From the NCBI RefSeq assembly GCF_003111685.1, contig NZ_CP022189.1:2620001-2684000 (forward strand): DNA of 64,000 bases. The letters run 5' to 3'. The translations under genes and the position numbers were made by a program. Within the stretch, counting starts at the first letter, position 1; the number at the start of each line of letters is the position of its first letter. Of this stretch, positions 54,296-63,087 are shown piece after piece. The notes beneath the pieces are model-generated. The model had not been told where the DNA came from, did no database searches, and saw only the letters and a program-made list of their open reading frames with translations. The DNA comes from Alloyangia pacifica (GTDB lineage: Bacteria; Pseudomonadota; Alphaproteobacteria; Rhodobacterales; Rhodobacteraceae).

Positions 54296-55237
54296 TCAGG
54301 CGAAGCTGCGCGAGCCTTCGTCCGAGCAGATCATCCGCGCCACCTCGGTGGCATGGGTGTGCGGGATGCCGTGCCAGGCGTCCTCGATCAGGCGCTGCTC
54401 GGCATCGGGGTTCCAGGAAGAGAGCTGCTCCATGGTGCCGGCGCGGACCATCTGGTCCTGACCACCCCAGATCGCCAACACGGGGAGGCCCATCCGGGCA
54501 ATGCGGCGGTGCTCCGCCTCCTGAGGCGCCTGCAGGCACCCTCGCAGGCTCGAGAGGACCGAGCGCACGTAGCCGCGCCGCTCCAGTTCCGCGAGGTGCA
54601 GACGGTCGATCTCGGGCACCTCGGAGCGCGAGTCCGAGCTTTCGAAGACGTTCTGGCGGTGCGCCTTGGGAAAGACCACGTGGAACAGCCAGTCCCCCAC
54701 GCCCCTGTGCTGCGCCGTCCAGTCGACAATCGGCGAGAGTTCCGACTCGATCCCCGCCGGCGCCAGAAGCACCAGCCGCGAGACCCGGTCCGGCATTTCG
54801 GCGGCGAAATGCACCGCCACAGTGGCCCCCATGGAGTAACCCAGAAGCGCGACCGGTCCCTGCAGCTTCAGCGCGCCAAGCAGCTCATCCAGCTGGCGCG
54901 CGAAGAAGCCCGGAGTCTGCAGCGCATTCGGCCGGTCGGAGTAGCCGCGCCCGTAAAGATCGTAGATCAGCACCCTCTTGCCCCTTGCCCCAAGATGCCC
55001 GGCCAGCGCCTTGAACACGACCGAGGGTGCAGTGAGCCCATGGATGCAGACCACCAACTCGCCCTCCTCCGGGCCGAGCAGGGTGTAATGGGTTTGGCCT
55101 TGCGAGAGCCGGACAAACTGTCCGGGGGCCTCAAGACGGCGGGTGTCGTCGAGCTTCCGGCGGCGGAATTCCCCAATCCCCGGAAGCGCTGCGAGCAGCG
55201 GAAGCGCCACCCCGATGGCGCCCAGCAGGTAGCTCAT
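54296..55237 (-). CDS. Alpha/beta hydrolase
   Basis: The product has 313 residues from the ATG at 55237, which overlaps the HAD gene stop by four bases. The N-terminal hydrophobic segment (YLLGAIGVALPLLAALPGI) may anchor it in the membrane. The nucleophile elbow GYSMG holds Ser135, the oxyanion region is VVCIHGL, and IWGGQDQMVRAG and AWHGIPHTHA probably give the acid and His. It is probably an esterase or lipase-like hydrolase; the substrate is unknown. It is the last gene of a four-gene minus-strand operon. Confidence 0.88.
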   Translation of the reverse strand: MSYLLGAIGVALPLLAALPGIGEFRRRKLDDTRRLEAPGQFVRLSQGQTHYTLLGPEEGELVVCIHGLTAPSVVFKALAGHLGARGKRVLIYDLYGRGYSDRPNALQTPGFFARQLDELLGALKLQGPVALLGYSMGATVAVHFAAEMPDRVSRLVLLAPAGIESELSPIVDWTAQHRGVGDWLFHVVFPKAHRQNVFESSDSRSEVPEIDRLHLAELERRGYVRSVLSSLRGCLQAPQEAEHRRIARMGLPVLAIWGGQDQMVRAGTMEQLSSWNPDAEQRLIEDAWHGIPHTHATEVARMICSDEGSRSFA

Positions 55238-55854
55238 GCGGCGTCGCACTCCGGCAGCAGCCCATGCGCGATCAGGCTGCGCTCCCAGCCCTCCGGCCCT
55301 TCGAACAGATGCACCTGCCAGCCGCGCGCGGCGGCGGCGGCGATATTATCCTCGCGGTCATCGGTGAACAGCAGCCGCTCCGGCGCCACCCCGCTCTCGG
55401 CCTCGAGCCGCACGTAGATCTCGGCATCGGGCTTGATCACCCCCATGTGGCCCGAAATGAACCGGCGGTCGAATTCCTTGAGAAACGGATAGCTCTTCTC
55501 GGCGGCCGCGAAGGTGCCGATCCCGAAGTTGCTCAATGCGAAGACCGGCACGCCGCGCGCCCGCAGCGATCGCAAGAGCGCCACCGACTTCGGAATTTCC
55601 GGGCTTGCGAGCTCGATCCAATGATCGTGCCAATGTCGGATGGCGTCCCGCCAATGCGGGTAGCGCTCGGCCAAGGCGTAGACTTCGTCGTGAAAGTCCT
55701 CTCCCTGATCGACGCGTTCGTTCATCCCGTGAAGATCGACCTCGGCAAAGAGCGCTTGGCGGCTTCTCTCTCCCAGAAGGCGATCAAAGTATCGCTCGGG
55801 CTGCCACTCGATGAGCACGTTCCCGATGTCGAAGACAACAGCTTCGATGGTCAT
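55234..55854 (-). CDS. HAD-superfamily hydrolase
   Basis: The 206-residue product has motif I VVFDIGNVLIEW (Asp9), motif II FALSNFGIG, the lysine region FISGHMGVIKPDAEIY and motif III LFTDDREDNIAAAAARGW. This is the YihX/haloacid-dehalogenase-like group that dephosphorylates sugar phosphates or small metabolites. It lies three bases after the DUF188 gene and overlaps the alpha/beta hydrolase gene. Confidence 0.9.
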   Translation of the reverse strand: MTIEAVVFDIGNVLIEWQPERYFDRLLGERSRQALFAEVDLHGMNERVDQGEDFHDEVYALAERYPHWRDAIRHWHDHWIELASPEIPKSVALLRSLRARGVPVFALSNFGIGTFAAAEKSYPFLKEFDRRFISGHMGVIKPDAEIYVRLEAESGVAPERLLFTDDREDNIAAAAARGWQVHLFEGPEGWERSLIAHGLLPECDAA

Positions 55855-55857
55855 TTC

Positions 55858-56307
55858 CTAGTCCCCTGCAGCGCGCACCTCGCGCTCTAGAGCGTTTAGG
55901 AAACGGGAGCGGTCATTCTTTGTAAAGCTTCGGCCTTTCCCGCTCTGGTAGAAAGGATCCGAAGCGCGGATATCTTGCATCAGGTCGCGCATCGCCAATT
56001 GCGCGCCGATATTGCCGGGGGTGAAGATCTCGCCGTCCGGGCGCAGCACCCGCGCGCCGCCCTCGATGCAGCGCGCCGCGAGCGGGATGTCACTGGTCAC
56101 CACCACGTCGCCCTTGCCCGCCCGCTCGGCGATCCACATGTCCGCTTCGTCGGGCCCGGTGGCGACGGTCACCACCTCGACCAGCGGATTGCGCGAGGGG
56201 CGCAACCCGCCGTTCGACACCAGCACCATCCGCAGGCGGTGGCGGCTCGCCACGCGCTCCGCCTCCTCCTTGACCGGGCAGGCGTCGGCGTCGATGTAGA
56301 GCGTCAC
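55858..56307 (-). CDS. YaiI/YqxD (DUF188) family protein
   Basis: The 149-residue product starts [20 protein letters not shown], the diagnostic acidic motif (Asp6, Asp8). [15 protein letters not shown] and [16 protein letters not shown] follow, as in the PIN-like YaiI family. Function is unknown; the PIN-like fold suggests nuclease ancestry. It overlaps the FghA gene stop by four bases. Confidence 0.92.
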   Translation of the reverse strand: MTLYIDADACPVKEEAERVASRHRLRMVLVSNGGLRPSRNPLVEVVTVATGPDEADMWIAERAGKGDVVVTSDIPLAARCIEGGARVLRPDGEIFTPGNIGAQLAMRDLMQDIRASDPFYQSGKGRSFTKNDRSRFLNALEREVRAAGD

Positions 56308-57134
56308 GCGTAAAGCGCCTCGGCGTGGAAGGCGATATGCTCTTCCATGAAGGTCGAGACGAAGAAGTAGCTGTGGTCGTAGCCCGGCTGGGTGCGGAAG
56401 CTGCCCGCCTGCCGCTTCGCCGCCATCGCCTCGGCCAGCGCCTCGGGCTTCAGGAGGTGCAGGAACTGGTCGTTGCCGCCCTGGTCGATCAGCACCGGGC
56501 CGTCGAAGCCCTTCTCGCGCATCAGCAGTGTAGCGTCATGCGCCGCCCACTTGGTTTCATCCGCGCCGAGGTAGGCGCCGAGCTGCTTGCGGCCCCAGTC
56601 GCTCTGCGTCGGGTTGGTGATGGGCGCGAAGGCCGAGACCGAACGGAAGCGGCCCGGCAGCGACATCGCCAGCGTGAGCGCGCCATGGCCGCCCATCGAG
56701 TGGCCGGTGATCGCTTGGCGCTCCATGTCGAGCGAGAACTCCTGCCCGATCAGCGCGGGCAGTTCCTCGGCCACATAGTCCCACATGCGGAAATGCGGGG
56801 CCCAGGGCTCTTCGGTCGCGTTGACGTAAAACCCCGCGCCCTTGCCGAGGTCATAGGCCTCGTCATCCGCCACGCCCTCGCCGCGCGGGGAGGTGTCGGG
56901 GAAGACCAGCGCCACGCCCGCCTCGGCGGCCCACGCCTGCGCCCCGGCCTTGGTCATGGCGTTCTCATGGGTGCACGTGAGCCCCGAGAGGTACCACAGC
57001 ACCGGCACCTCCATATCCTTGGCCAGCTCTGGCAGGAATAGCCCGAAGGTCATGTCGCAGCCACAGGCCTCGGAGGCGTGGCTGTAGACGCCCTGCACGC
57101 CGCCGAAGCAGCGGTTTTCGGATTTGATTTCCAT
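56304..57134 (-). CDS. fghA: S-formylglutathione hydrolase
   Basis: The 276-residue esterase-D-family enzyme has nucleophile Ser146 in [16 protein letters not shown], oxyanion region [17 protein letters not shown], and a C-terminal [18 protein letters not shown] with the catalytic His. It hydrolyses S-formylglutathione to formate and glutathione in formaldehyde detoxification and C1 metabolism. It heads an operon with DUF188, HAD and alpha/beta hydrolase genes. The partner formaldehyde dehydrogenase is not in this window. Confidence 0.96.
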   Translation of the reverse strand: MEIKSENRCFGGVQGVYSHASEACGCDMTFGLFLPELAKDMEVPVLWYLSGLTCTHENAMTKAGAQAWAAEAGVALVFPDTSPRGEGVADDEAYDLGKGAGFYVNATEEPWAPHFRMWDYVAEELPALIGQEFSLDMERQAITGHSMGGHGALTLAMSLPGRFRSVSAFAPITNPTQSDWGRKQLGAYLGADETKWAAHDATLLMREKGFDGPVLIDQGGNDQFLHLLKPEALAEAMAAKRQAGSFRTQPGYDHSYFFVSTFMEEHIAFHAEALYA

Positions 57135-57221
57135 GGGGCACTCCTGTTTGCGCCGGTTCCGGTTCGGCCAAGGGCTACCCTGCCAGGGTGGCGCCGCGCA
57201 AGGGAAAGACGGGGTCGACGC

Positions 57222-58148
57222 TCAGGGCTGGACCCAGGCGATCACCGCGCTGACAGTGACGATGCTCACGACTGTCGAGATGAGGATCGCGGCCGAGACC
57301 CGCTGCGGCGCGATGCCGTAATGCTGCGCCAAGATGAAGACGTTGCCCGCCACCGGCAGCGCCGCGGCCGAGACCATCACCGCCGCCTGATAGCTGCTCA
57401 CCGGGAAGACGAAGAAGGCGCCCAGGGCGACAAAGGCCGGATGCAGCACCAGCTTGCAGAAACTCAGCCAGCCCGCCACGGCCAGCCGCTCGGCGCTCTT
57501 CGAGGCCAGCGAGGCGCCGATGGCGAAAAGCGCGCCGGGCGTCGCCGCATTGCCCAGGATCGACAGGAACTCGGCGACCGGCGCAGGCAGTCCGATCCCC
57601 GAAGCCGAGACGCATAGCCCCGCCGCGATCGAGACGATCATCGGGTTCTGCACCAGCCCGAGCCCGACGCGCTTCAGCGTGGCAGGCGTGAGGCGCCCTT
57701 CACGGGCACCGGTCACGAGGATGACCAGCAGCGTCGAGAAGACGATGAGATCGATCGACAGCATCAGGATGATCGGCCCCACCGCCGCCTGCCCCAGCAG
57801 CACGGCCAGCATCGGCACGCCGAGAAAGCCGGTGTTGCCGATGGCCGCGCATTGCGCCTCGATGGCGGTGGTCTGCACGTCCTGCCGCCGGATGAGGCCC
57901 ACCACGGTCGCCACGGCATAGACCGCCGCCGTGCCGAAGAGATACGCCGAGGCCACGCGCGGGTCGAAGATCTCGGAGATCGACAGCGTGGCGGAAAAGC
58001 GGAAGAGCATCGCCGACAGGGCGAAGTAGAAGACGAAGCGGGTGATCGCCGCCACCGACTGCTCGGAAAAGAACCTGATCCGCGCGGCCCCGTAACCGAG
58101 GCCGATCAGCGCGAAGAAGGGAAGGACCTTGAGGAAGACGGCGAGCAT
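57222..58148 (-). CDS. AEC-family (auxin efflux carrier-like) transporter
   Basis: The 308-residue protein has about ten hydrophobic segments and AEC landmarks: IGLGYGAARIRFFSEQSV at the start, CAAIGNTGFLGVPMLAVLLG in the middle and ASGIGLPAPVAEFLSILGNA later. Members export malonate, malate or related acids in bacteria; the substrate here is unknown. It lies 29 bases after the zinc-finger gene and 87 bases before fghA, all on the minus strand. Confidence 0.9.
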   Translation of the reverse strand: MLAVFLKVLPFFALIGLGYGAARIRFFSEQSVAAITRFVFYFALSAMLFRFSATLSISEIFDPRVASAYLFGTAAVYAVATVVGLIRRQDVQTTAIEAQCAAIGNTGFLGVPMLAVLLGQAAVGPIILMLSIDLIVFSTLLVILVTGAREGRLTPATLKRVGLGLVQNPMIVSIAAGLCVSASGIGLPAPVAEFLSILGNAATPGALFAIGASLASKSAERLAVAGWLSFCKLVLHPAFVALGAFFVFPVSSYQAAVMVSAAALPVAGNVFILAQHYGIAPQRVSAAILISTVVSIVTVSAVIAWVQP

Positions 58149-58177
58149 GAACCGGGGTCAGAGGGCCTCGGAGGCGC

Positions 58178-58357
58178 TCAGACCTTGTCCTCGAAATCCT
58201 TGTGCACGTAGCGCGCGTCGCAATAGGGGCATTCGACGACGCCGGTCTCATGCGGCAGGGAAAGCCAGACGCGCGGGTGGCCAAGTGCCCCTTCACCGCC
58301 GTCACAGGCGATGCGGTAGCTGTCGACGATTTTGGTCTCGGGCGCCTCGGTGGCCAT
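58178..58357 (-). CDS. Zinc-finger (zf-CHCC, NDUFS6-like) protein
   Basis: The short protein of 59 residues starts MATEAPETKIVDSYRIACDG. It has the C..H..C..C pattern of zf-CHCC: Cys18, His27, Cys43 and Cys46 in VVECPYCDARYV. The family includes the mitochondrial complex I accessory subunit NDUFS6; in alphaproteobacteria the homologue is a small complex I-associated or free zinc protein. No nuo genes are nearby. The ATG at 58357 is followed by a typical N-terminus. Confidence 0.85.
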   Translation of the reverse strand: MATEAPETKIVDSYRIACDGGEGALGHPRVWLSLPHETGVVECPYCDARYVHKDFEDKV

Positions 58358-58431
58358 GCTCCGGTTCCCTTTTCACTGGCTTTGCACTACCTGCGTTATG
58401 AGACAAGTAAGGCACGGGAGCAAGGCTCGGC

Positions 58432-59358
58432 ATGAGTGATGACGCGATCCGCATCGAGGGGCTGCGCAAGACCTACGCAGGCGGCAAGCAGGCGCTGAAG
58501 GGTATCGACCTAACTGTGCCCCGGGGTTCGATCTTCGGGCTGCTCGGGCCGAACGGCGCGGGCAAGTCGACGCTGATCAACATTCTCGCCGGGCTGGTGG
58601 TGAAGAGCGCCGGCAAGGTATCGATCTGGGGCTGGGACCAGGACCGCAACCCGCGCCAGTCCCGGGCCTCGATCGGGGTCATGCCGCAGGAGCTGAACCT
58701 CGATCCCTTCTTCTCGCCGCGCGGCGCGCTCGAGGTGCAGGCCGGGCTTTACGGGGTGCCCAAGCGCGACCGCCGCACCGACGAGATCCTCGAACTGGTC
58801 GGGCTCGAGGACAAGGCCGAGGCCTATGCCCGTACCCTTTCGGGCGGCATGCGCCGCCGACTGCTGCTGGGCAAGGCGTTGGTGCATCACCCGCATATCC
58901 TCGTGCTCGACGAGCCCACCGCGGGGGTCGACATCGAGCTGCGGCAGATGCTCTGGCGCAACGTGCGGCGGCTCAACCGCGAACGTGGCATGACCATCAT
59001 CCTCACCACCCACTACCTCGAAGAGGCCGAAGAGATGTGCGACGAGATCGCGATCATCAACCACGGCGAGGTGGCGGCGCGCGACAGCACGGCGAACCTG
59101 CTGGGCAACATCGACGCCAAGACAATGGTGATCACACCCGAGAGCATGCCCGAGGTACTGCCCGAGGCCCCCGGCATCAAGGCCGAGCGCCGCGAGGGCG
59201 GGCTGATCGCGCTGAACTACCACGCCCGCGAGACCTCGGCCGAGGACGTGCTGGAGCTGATGCGCGAACGCGGCATCCGCCTGCGCGACGTGCGCACCGA
59301 GCAGGCCGACCTCGAGGATGTTTTCCTCGATCTGACCCGCAGCCGGCCCGCCGTGTGA
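58432..59358 (+). CDS. ABC transporter ATP-binding protein (ABC-2/YadG-like)
   Basis: The 308-residue ATPase has Walker A GPNGAGKST (39-47), a Q-loop region IGVMPQELNLDPFFSPRGAL, signature LSGGMRRRLLLGKAL and Walker B ILVLDEPTAGVD, with the H-loop in TTHYLEEAEEMCDE. The roughly 80-residue C-terminal extension is typical of exporter-type ATPases such as YadG. No permease gene is adjacent in this window, which is unusual for this group. The substrate is unknown. Confidence 0.9.
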   Translation: MSDDAIRIEGLRKTYAGGKQALKGIDLTVPRGSIFGLLGPNGAGKSTLINILAGLVVKSAGKVSIWGWDQDRNPRQSRASIGVMPQELNLDPFFSPRGALEVQAGLYGVPKRDRRTDEILELVGLEDKAEAYARTLSGGMRRRLLLGKALVHHPHILVLDEPTAGVDIELRQMLWRNVRRLNRERGMTIILTTHYLEEAEEMCDEIAIINHGEVAARDSTANLLGNIDAKTMVITPESMPEVLPEAPGIKAERREGGLIALNYHARETSAEDVLELMRERGIRLRDVRTEQADLEDVFLDLTRSRPAV

Positions 59359-59362
59359 CCAT

Positions 59363-59395
59363 AAAAAGGGCGCCGCCGGACCCCGGCGCCGCCCT
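59363..59395 (-). terminator. Terminator of the HIT-protein gene
   Basis: A 13-bp stem with one mismatch (AGGGCGCCGCCGG / CCGGCGCCGCCCT, three-base loop) is followed on the minus strand by TTTTT. It sits between the convergent ABC ATPase (ends 59358) and HIT gene (ends 59483). Confidence 0.7.
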
Positions 59396-59482
59396 CTCAG
59401 CAAAGCTCCGGCAAGAGCGCCGCGCCCTTGCCGTCTTCTCTTTAAAAATTTGCCAACATAGGCCGCGCGGCGGCGCTATGGC

Positions 59483-59851
59483 TCACGCGCGCTCGAGCAT
59501 CCGCCCCAGCGGCCGACCGGCAAGGATATGCACGTGCAGATGCGGCACCTCCTGCACGCCTTCCTCGCCGGCGTTGGAGATCAGCCGGAAGCCGTTCGCC
59601 GCCACGCCTTCCATCTCGCAGACCTTACCGATGGCGCGGGTGTAGTCGAGGATCTCGGCGTCCGAAGCGGTCTGCGCGAAATGGTCGTAGCAGACGTAGG
59701 CGCCCTTGGGGATCACCAGCACGTGCACTGGCGCCTGCGGGCGGATGTCGCGGAAGGCAAGGCTGTGCTCGGTCTCGAGCACGGTGTCGTTGGGGATCTC
59801 GCCCCGCAGGATTTTCGCGAAAATGTTCTGGTCGTCGTAGCTGTAGGCCAT
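59483..59851 (-). CDS. hinT: HIT-family nucleotide-binding protein (HinT-like)
   Basis: The 122-residue product carries the histidine triad HLHVHIL (His104, 106, 108). Flanking family residues are FAKILRGEIPND and ISNAGEEGVQEVPHLH. HinT enzymes hydrolyse AMP-lysine and other purine phosphoramidates. It follows the glycosyltransferase gene by nine bases on the same strand. Length is normal. Confidence 0.93.
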   Translation of the reverse strand: MAYSYDDQNIFAKILRGEIPNDTVLETEHSLAFRDIRPQAPVHVLVIPKGAYVCYDHFAQTASDAEILDYTRAIGKVCEMEGVAANGFRLISNAGEEGVQEVPHLHVHILAGRPLGRMLERA

Positions 59852-59860
59852 GGGGAACCC

Positions 59861-61435
59861 TCAATCGGAATAGAGTTGGTCGTCGGAAACGATCTCCCGC
59901 GCACGCTCGGCGGGGATCGAAAGGAACTGCGCAAGCGCCTGCACCTGCGCCTCGAACGCGTCGAGCTCTCGCAGGTGGAAGTGGTCTGGCAGCTGCGCGT
60001 CCCGCAGCGCGTCGCTCTCGTACAGGATATCGTTGCGGATCGTCGGCACGAGCCGCGCCAAGGCGGACTCGGAGGTGCGCTCGCCTGCCAGTCCGATCCG
60101 GGTGGCGTGACCGGCGAGGAATGCGTCCGAGAAGGCGCAGTCGATCTGCAGCAGGCGGGTGCTGGCGCGGTCGCGGCAGAAATCCTCGATCAAGTCGAGG
60201 TTGCCGGGATCGAGGCAGATCACCAGCCGGTCGCAACCGTAGTAGTCGTAGAGCATGCGCATCAGCGCGCGGCGGTGGCGGTGGCGCTTGTCCATGGTGG
60301 ACTGGATGCCGCCGAGGTCGGGCAGCACGCAGCTCTCCTCGTTGAACAGGTAGTCGATGCAGGGCAGCCCGGTCGCCTCACGGATGCGCCCGATCAGCCG
60401 CTTGGCCACGTGCCATTTCTTGCTGACCACGATCAGCAGCTCCCGCTCGCGCCCAAGCGAGCTTTCGGTCTCCCAGAACCGCGGCGCGAAGCGGCGGCCC
60501 TCCCGGCCCTTCTCGGTCAGAAAGCGATAGAGCGCGCGCCCCTCTCCCGAGATCTGGAACGTCACCCGCTCCGAGGAATAGAGCACCGCGAGCCGCCGCT
60601 TCAGGTCGAGCGCGCCGGGGCTGATCTTGCGGGCAAAGAGGTAATCCTGCGCCAGCAACAGGTCATAGTGGTCATTGTAAAAGGTGACCGGCATCCCGTA
60701 GTCCGAGAACATCAGGAAGGTCAGGGTGCGGTTTTCGATCTCGGATTCGCGCACGAGGTGGCGCACCAGCGTCTGGAAGAAGGTTTCGTCAGGAATCCAG
60801 GTGCCGCGGAAGAAGCGCACCACATCGGGCCGGCCTGCGATGAACTGCAGGATCGCCTCGAGCGTGCGCCGCCGCAAGCACCACCATTGCGAGCCGATCA
60901 TCACGTCGAGATCAGCGGGTATCTTCCGCTTCAGTCCCAGCCGCTTCTGCACCTCGAACATGGCGTAGAAGCGCCGCTTCTGGGTGCGTTCGTTGAACAG
61001 GTGGCGGTAGATCAGCCGCTCTTCCTTCCAGCCGGTCTTGATCCAGTCGGAGGTGAAGAAATCGACGCTCTCGATGTAATCGGCCTCGCGCGTGTCGAGC
61101 ATCTCATGGGCGTATTCGGCCGACTTGATCGCCATGCAGTCGCCCGAGAGCATGTAAAAATGCGTTGCGCGCGGAAACTGCTCGAGCGCCGCCGTCACCG
61201 CGTTCAGCGTCGCCTGCACCAGCGACCAGGCGCCCCAGCCGCATTTCACCCGGCGCGCAAAAGTCACGTTGGGGTTGCCCTCAAGCGCGGTCCGGATGCG
61301 GTCGTACTCGGCCTGCGGCGCGCTGGCATCAAAGTGGATAGCCATGCAGTCGCCGACGGCGGTCAGGCTCTGCGCCTGCTTGATGATCGCCTCGGGATCC
61401 TTGTGGCACAGCAATATGAAGGCAATCTTCGCCAC
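59861..61435 (-). CDS. Core-2/I-branching-type glycosyltransferase with DUF5928-like C-terminal region
   Basis: The product has 524 residues from a GTG at 61435 (VAKIAFILLCHKD); a TTG at 61453 would add six. The N-terminal half (about 1-290) resembles GT14 beta-1,6-N-acetylglucosaminyltransferases: FILLCHKDPEAIIKQAQSL, THFYMLSGDCMAIKSAEYAH, MIGSQWWCLRRRTLEAIL and GTWIPDETFFQTLVRHL. The C-terminal half matches, from memory, DUF5928 of Rhodobacterales and includes a P-loop-less kinase-like stretch (ELLIVVSKKWHVAKRLIGRI). It is divergent from a sulfotransferase, 135 bases apart, suggesting joint work on a surface polysaccharide. Confidence 0.83.
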   Translation of the reverse strand: MAKIAFILLCHKDPEAIIKQAQSLTAVGDCMAIHFDASAPQAEYDRIRTALEGNPNVTFARRVKCGWGAWSLVQATLNAVTAALEQFPRATHFYMLSGDCMAIKSAEYAHEMLDTREADYIESVDFFTSDWIKTGWKEERLIYRHLFNERTQKRRFYAMFEVQKRLGLKRKIPADLDVMIGSQWWCLRRRTLEAILQFIAGRPDVVRFFRGTWIPDETFFQTLVRHLVRESEIENRTLTFLMFSDYGMPVTFYNDHYDLLLAQDYLFARKISPGALDLKRRLAVLYSSERVTFQISGEGRALYRFLTEKGREGRRFAPRFWETESSLGRERELLIVVSKKWHVAKRLIGRIREATGLPCIDYLFNEESCVLPDLGGIQSTMDKRHRHRRALMRMLYDYYGCDRLVICLDPGNLDLIEDFCRDRASTRLLQIDCAFSDAFLAGHATRIGLAGERTSESALARLVPTIRNDILYESDALRDAQLPDHFHLRELDAFEAQVQALAQFLSIPAERAREIVSDDQLYSD

Positions 61436-61570
61436 AGGATGAGGTCCGCCCAATTTTCGCCCGCTTCTTCACCTTTACCCGGGCGAAGACATTGTACAGG
61501 CCGATGTCTTTTGCTTTTTTGCATGCAGAGGGAGCCCGCGACAAGCCGGGCAGTACGAGGAGCGGGCGGC

Positions 61571-62389
61571 ATGGGATTTCCGGGCACATGGATGACCGAA
61601 AGCGAAAGCATGGTCTACCGGGTGGTGCCGAAATGCGCCTGCTCGACCATCGGCCAGATCATGTACTACGCCGACCACGGCAGCTTCTACGACGGCGACA
61701 TCCATGACGCGACGCAAGGCCTGCACAAGTGGGCCCGCGAGGAAAGCCAGAACCCGATCCGCGCCAACGTGAAGACCCGTGGCGCCTATGCCTTCACCGC
61801 CGTACGCAACCCCTACAGCCGCATCCTGTCGAGCTTCTTCGACAAGATCTGCGGCATCCAGCGCAACGGCAACCGCTACCGCGGCAACCTCGTGCCGATG
61901 CTGGTGCAGAAATACGGGATCGAGGTCGGCGGGCCGGACGGCAAGGAGGAGTTCGACCAGATCCGTTCCTTCCGCCGTTTCTTGCTGTTTGCCCGCGACA
62001 CCATCCGCTGGCGCCGCCCGATGGACCCCGACATCCACTGGTCGGCTGTCTCGGGCCATGTCTCGACCTTCATCGCGGGCGGCGGGCGGTATGACAGCAT
62101 CTTCTGGACCGAGAAGTTCGACGAAGGCATGCAGGGCGTGCTGGACAAGGTGCAGACCCGGCACCGCGTAGACCTGAAGGCCATCCCCCGCTTCAATGAA
62201 TCCGAGGCCCATGGGCCGAAGCGCGCGCACCCGGTCGAGGACTATTTCGACGACCTGTCGATGCATCTGGTTTACGAGATCTACAAGCGCGACTTCGATC
62301 TCTTCCGCTACGATGTCAAGAACCCAGGAAACAAGATGCCGATCGGCGAGATCGACCTCGACGAGGTGCACGCCAAGCTCGGCGACTGA
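61571..62389 (+). CDS. Sulfotransferase family 2-type protein
   Basis: The product has 272 residues from the ATG at 61571, which has a GAGGAG site. The 5'-phosphosulfate loop of PAPS-dependent enzymes is at VVPKCACSTIGQIMY (about 18-32), and the 3'-phosphate site is RNPYSRILSSFFDK (Arg79). Such enzymes transfer sulfate from PAPS to sugars. No signal peptide is visible, so it is cytoplasmic and probably acts on lipid-linked or intracellular glycan. The divergent neighbour is a branching-type glycosyltransferase, consistent with a sulfated exopolysaccharide. Acceptor unknown. Confidence 0.85.
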   Translation: MGFPGTWMTESESMVYRVVPKCACSTIGQIMYYADHGSFYDGDIHDATQGLHKWAREESQNPIRANVKTRGAYAFTAVRNPYSRILSSFFDKICGIQRNGNRYRGNLVPMLVQKYGIEVGGPDGKEEFDQIRSFRRFLLFARDTIRWRRPMDPDIHWSAVSGHVSTFIAGGGRYDSIFWTEKFDEGMQGVLDKVQTRHRVDLKAIPRFNESEAHGPKRAHPVEDYFDDLSMHLVYEIYKRDFDLFRYDVKNPGNKMPIGEIDLDEVHAKLGD

Positions 62390-62392
62390 GCG

Positions 62393-63010
62393 TCAGGCCC
62401 CCTCTGGCGCCAGTCCCAGATATCCGAAGACCGCCGGGCGCAGTCGGGCTTCGATGGCGCCGAGGTCGCACTCGCCATCCGCCAGCGCCGCGTGCACCAT
62501 GCCCCGGCAGAGCGCCGAGAGATCGCGCGCCGCTGTCTCGGGCTGCGCGATGCCGAAGCTCTCGAGCAATTCCACGATCTGCCTGTCCACCAGTCCGCCG
62601 CCGGCGCAGATGTCCTCTTCGTCGACGTCGAGCATGTCCTCGAGCTTCTCCAGCTCGCGCGACAGCTCCGGCGCACGCGCATGGTGCTGGATCGAGACGT
62701 GCAGCACCGTCTCGGTGGCACGACGCAGATCCATCGCCTTCGCGGCTTGGACAGCGCCAAACATGTCCTCGAAGAACTGCATCTTCTGGCGCCGCACCAG
62801 CTCGGCAAGGATCGTCTCCTTGTTCGGAAAATACTGGTACAGTGTGCCAATGCTCACCCCAGCCCGCTCGGCCACGCCATTCGTGGTGAGCGCCGCGATT
62901 CCCCCGGCTTCGAGAATCTGAGCCGCGGCCGTGAGCATCGCCTCGACCGAGGCGCGCGAGCGGCCTTGGCGCGGTGTTTTCCGGGGGGTTAGCGCGACGA
63001 TTCTTGCCAT
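62393..63010 (-). CDS. TetR-family transcriptional regulator
   Basis: The product has 205 residues. The N-terminal helix-turn-helix is complete (IAALTTNGVAERAGVSIGTL, YQYFPNKETILAELV). The ligand-binding half is helical and variable. Its start is five bases from a GAATG-GAGTA dyad, and the divergent SDR gene starts 78 bases away. It probably controls both. Its inducer is unknown. Confidence 0.92.
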   Translation of the reverse strand: MARIVALTPRKTPRQGRSRASVEAMLTAAAQILEAGGIAALTTNGVAERAGVSIGTLYQYFPNKETILAELVRRQKMQFFEDMFGAVQAAKAMDLRRATETVLHVSIQHHARAPELSRELEKLEDMLDVDEEDICAGGGLVDRQIVELLESFGIAQPETAARDLSALCRGMVHAALADGECDLGAIEARLRPAVFGYLGLAPEGA

Positions 63011-63014
63011 GGGG

Positions 63015-63051
63015 GAATGCGAGTAGGAAACCTGAGGGAATACTCACATTC
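63015..63051. promoter_or_regulatory. Candidate TetR operator in the TetR/SDR divergent region
   Basis: GAATGCGAGTA (63015-63025) and TACTCACATTC (63041-63051) are reverse complements with one mismatch, spaced by 15 bases. They lie directly in front of the regulator start and 37 bases from the SDR start, a good place to repress both. Confidence 0.55.
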
Positions 63052-63087
63052 TAGCGGGGACCTGGGAGAGCAGACAAGGACTTCGTC

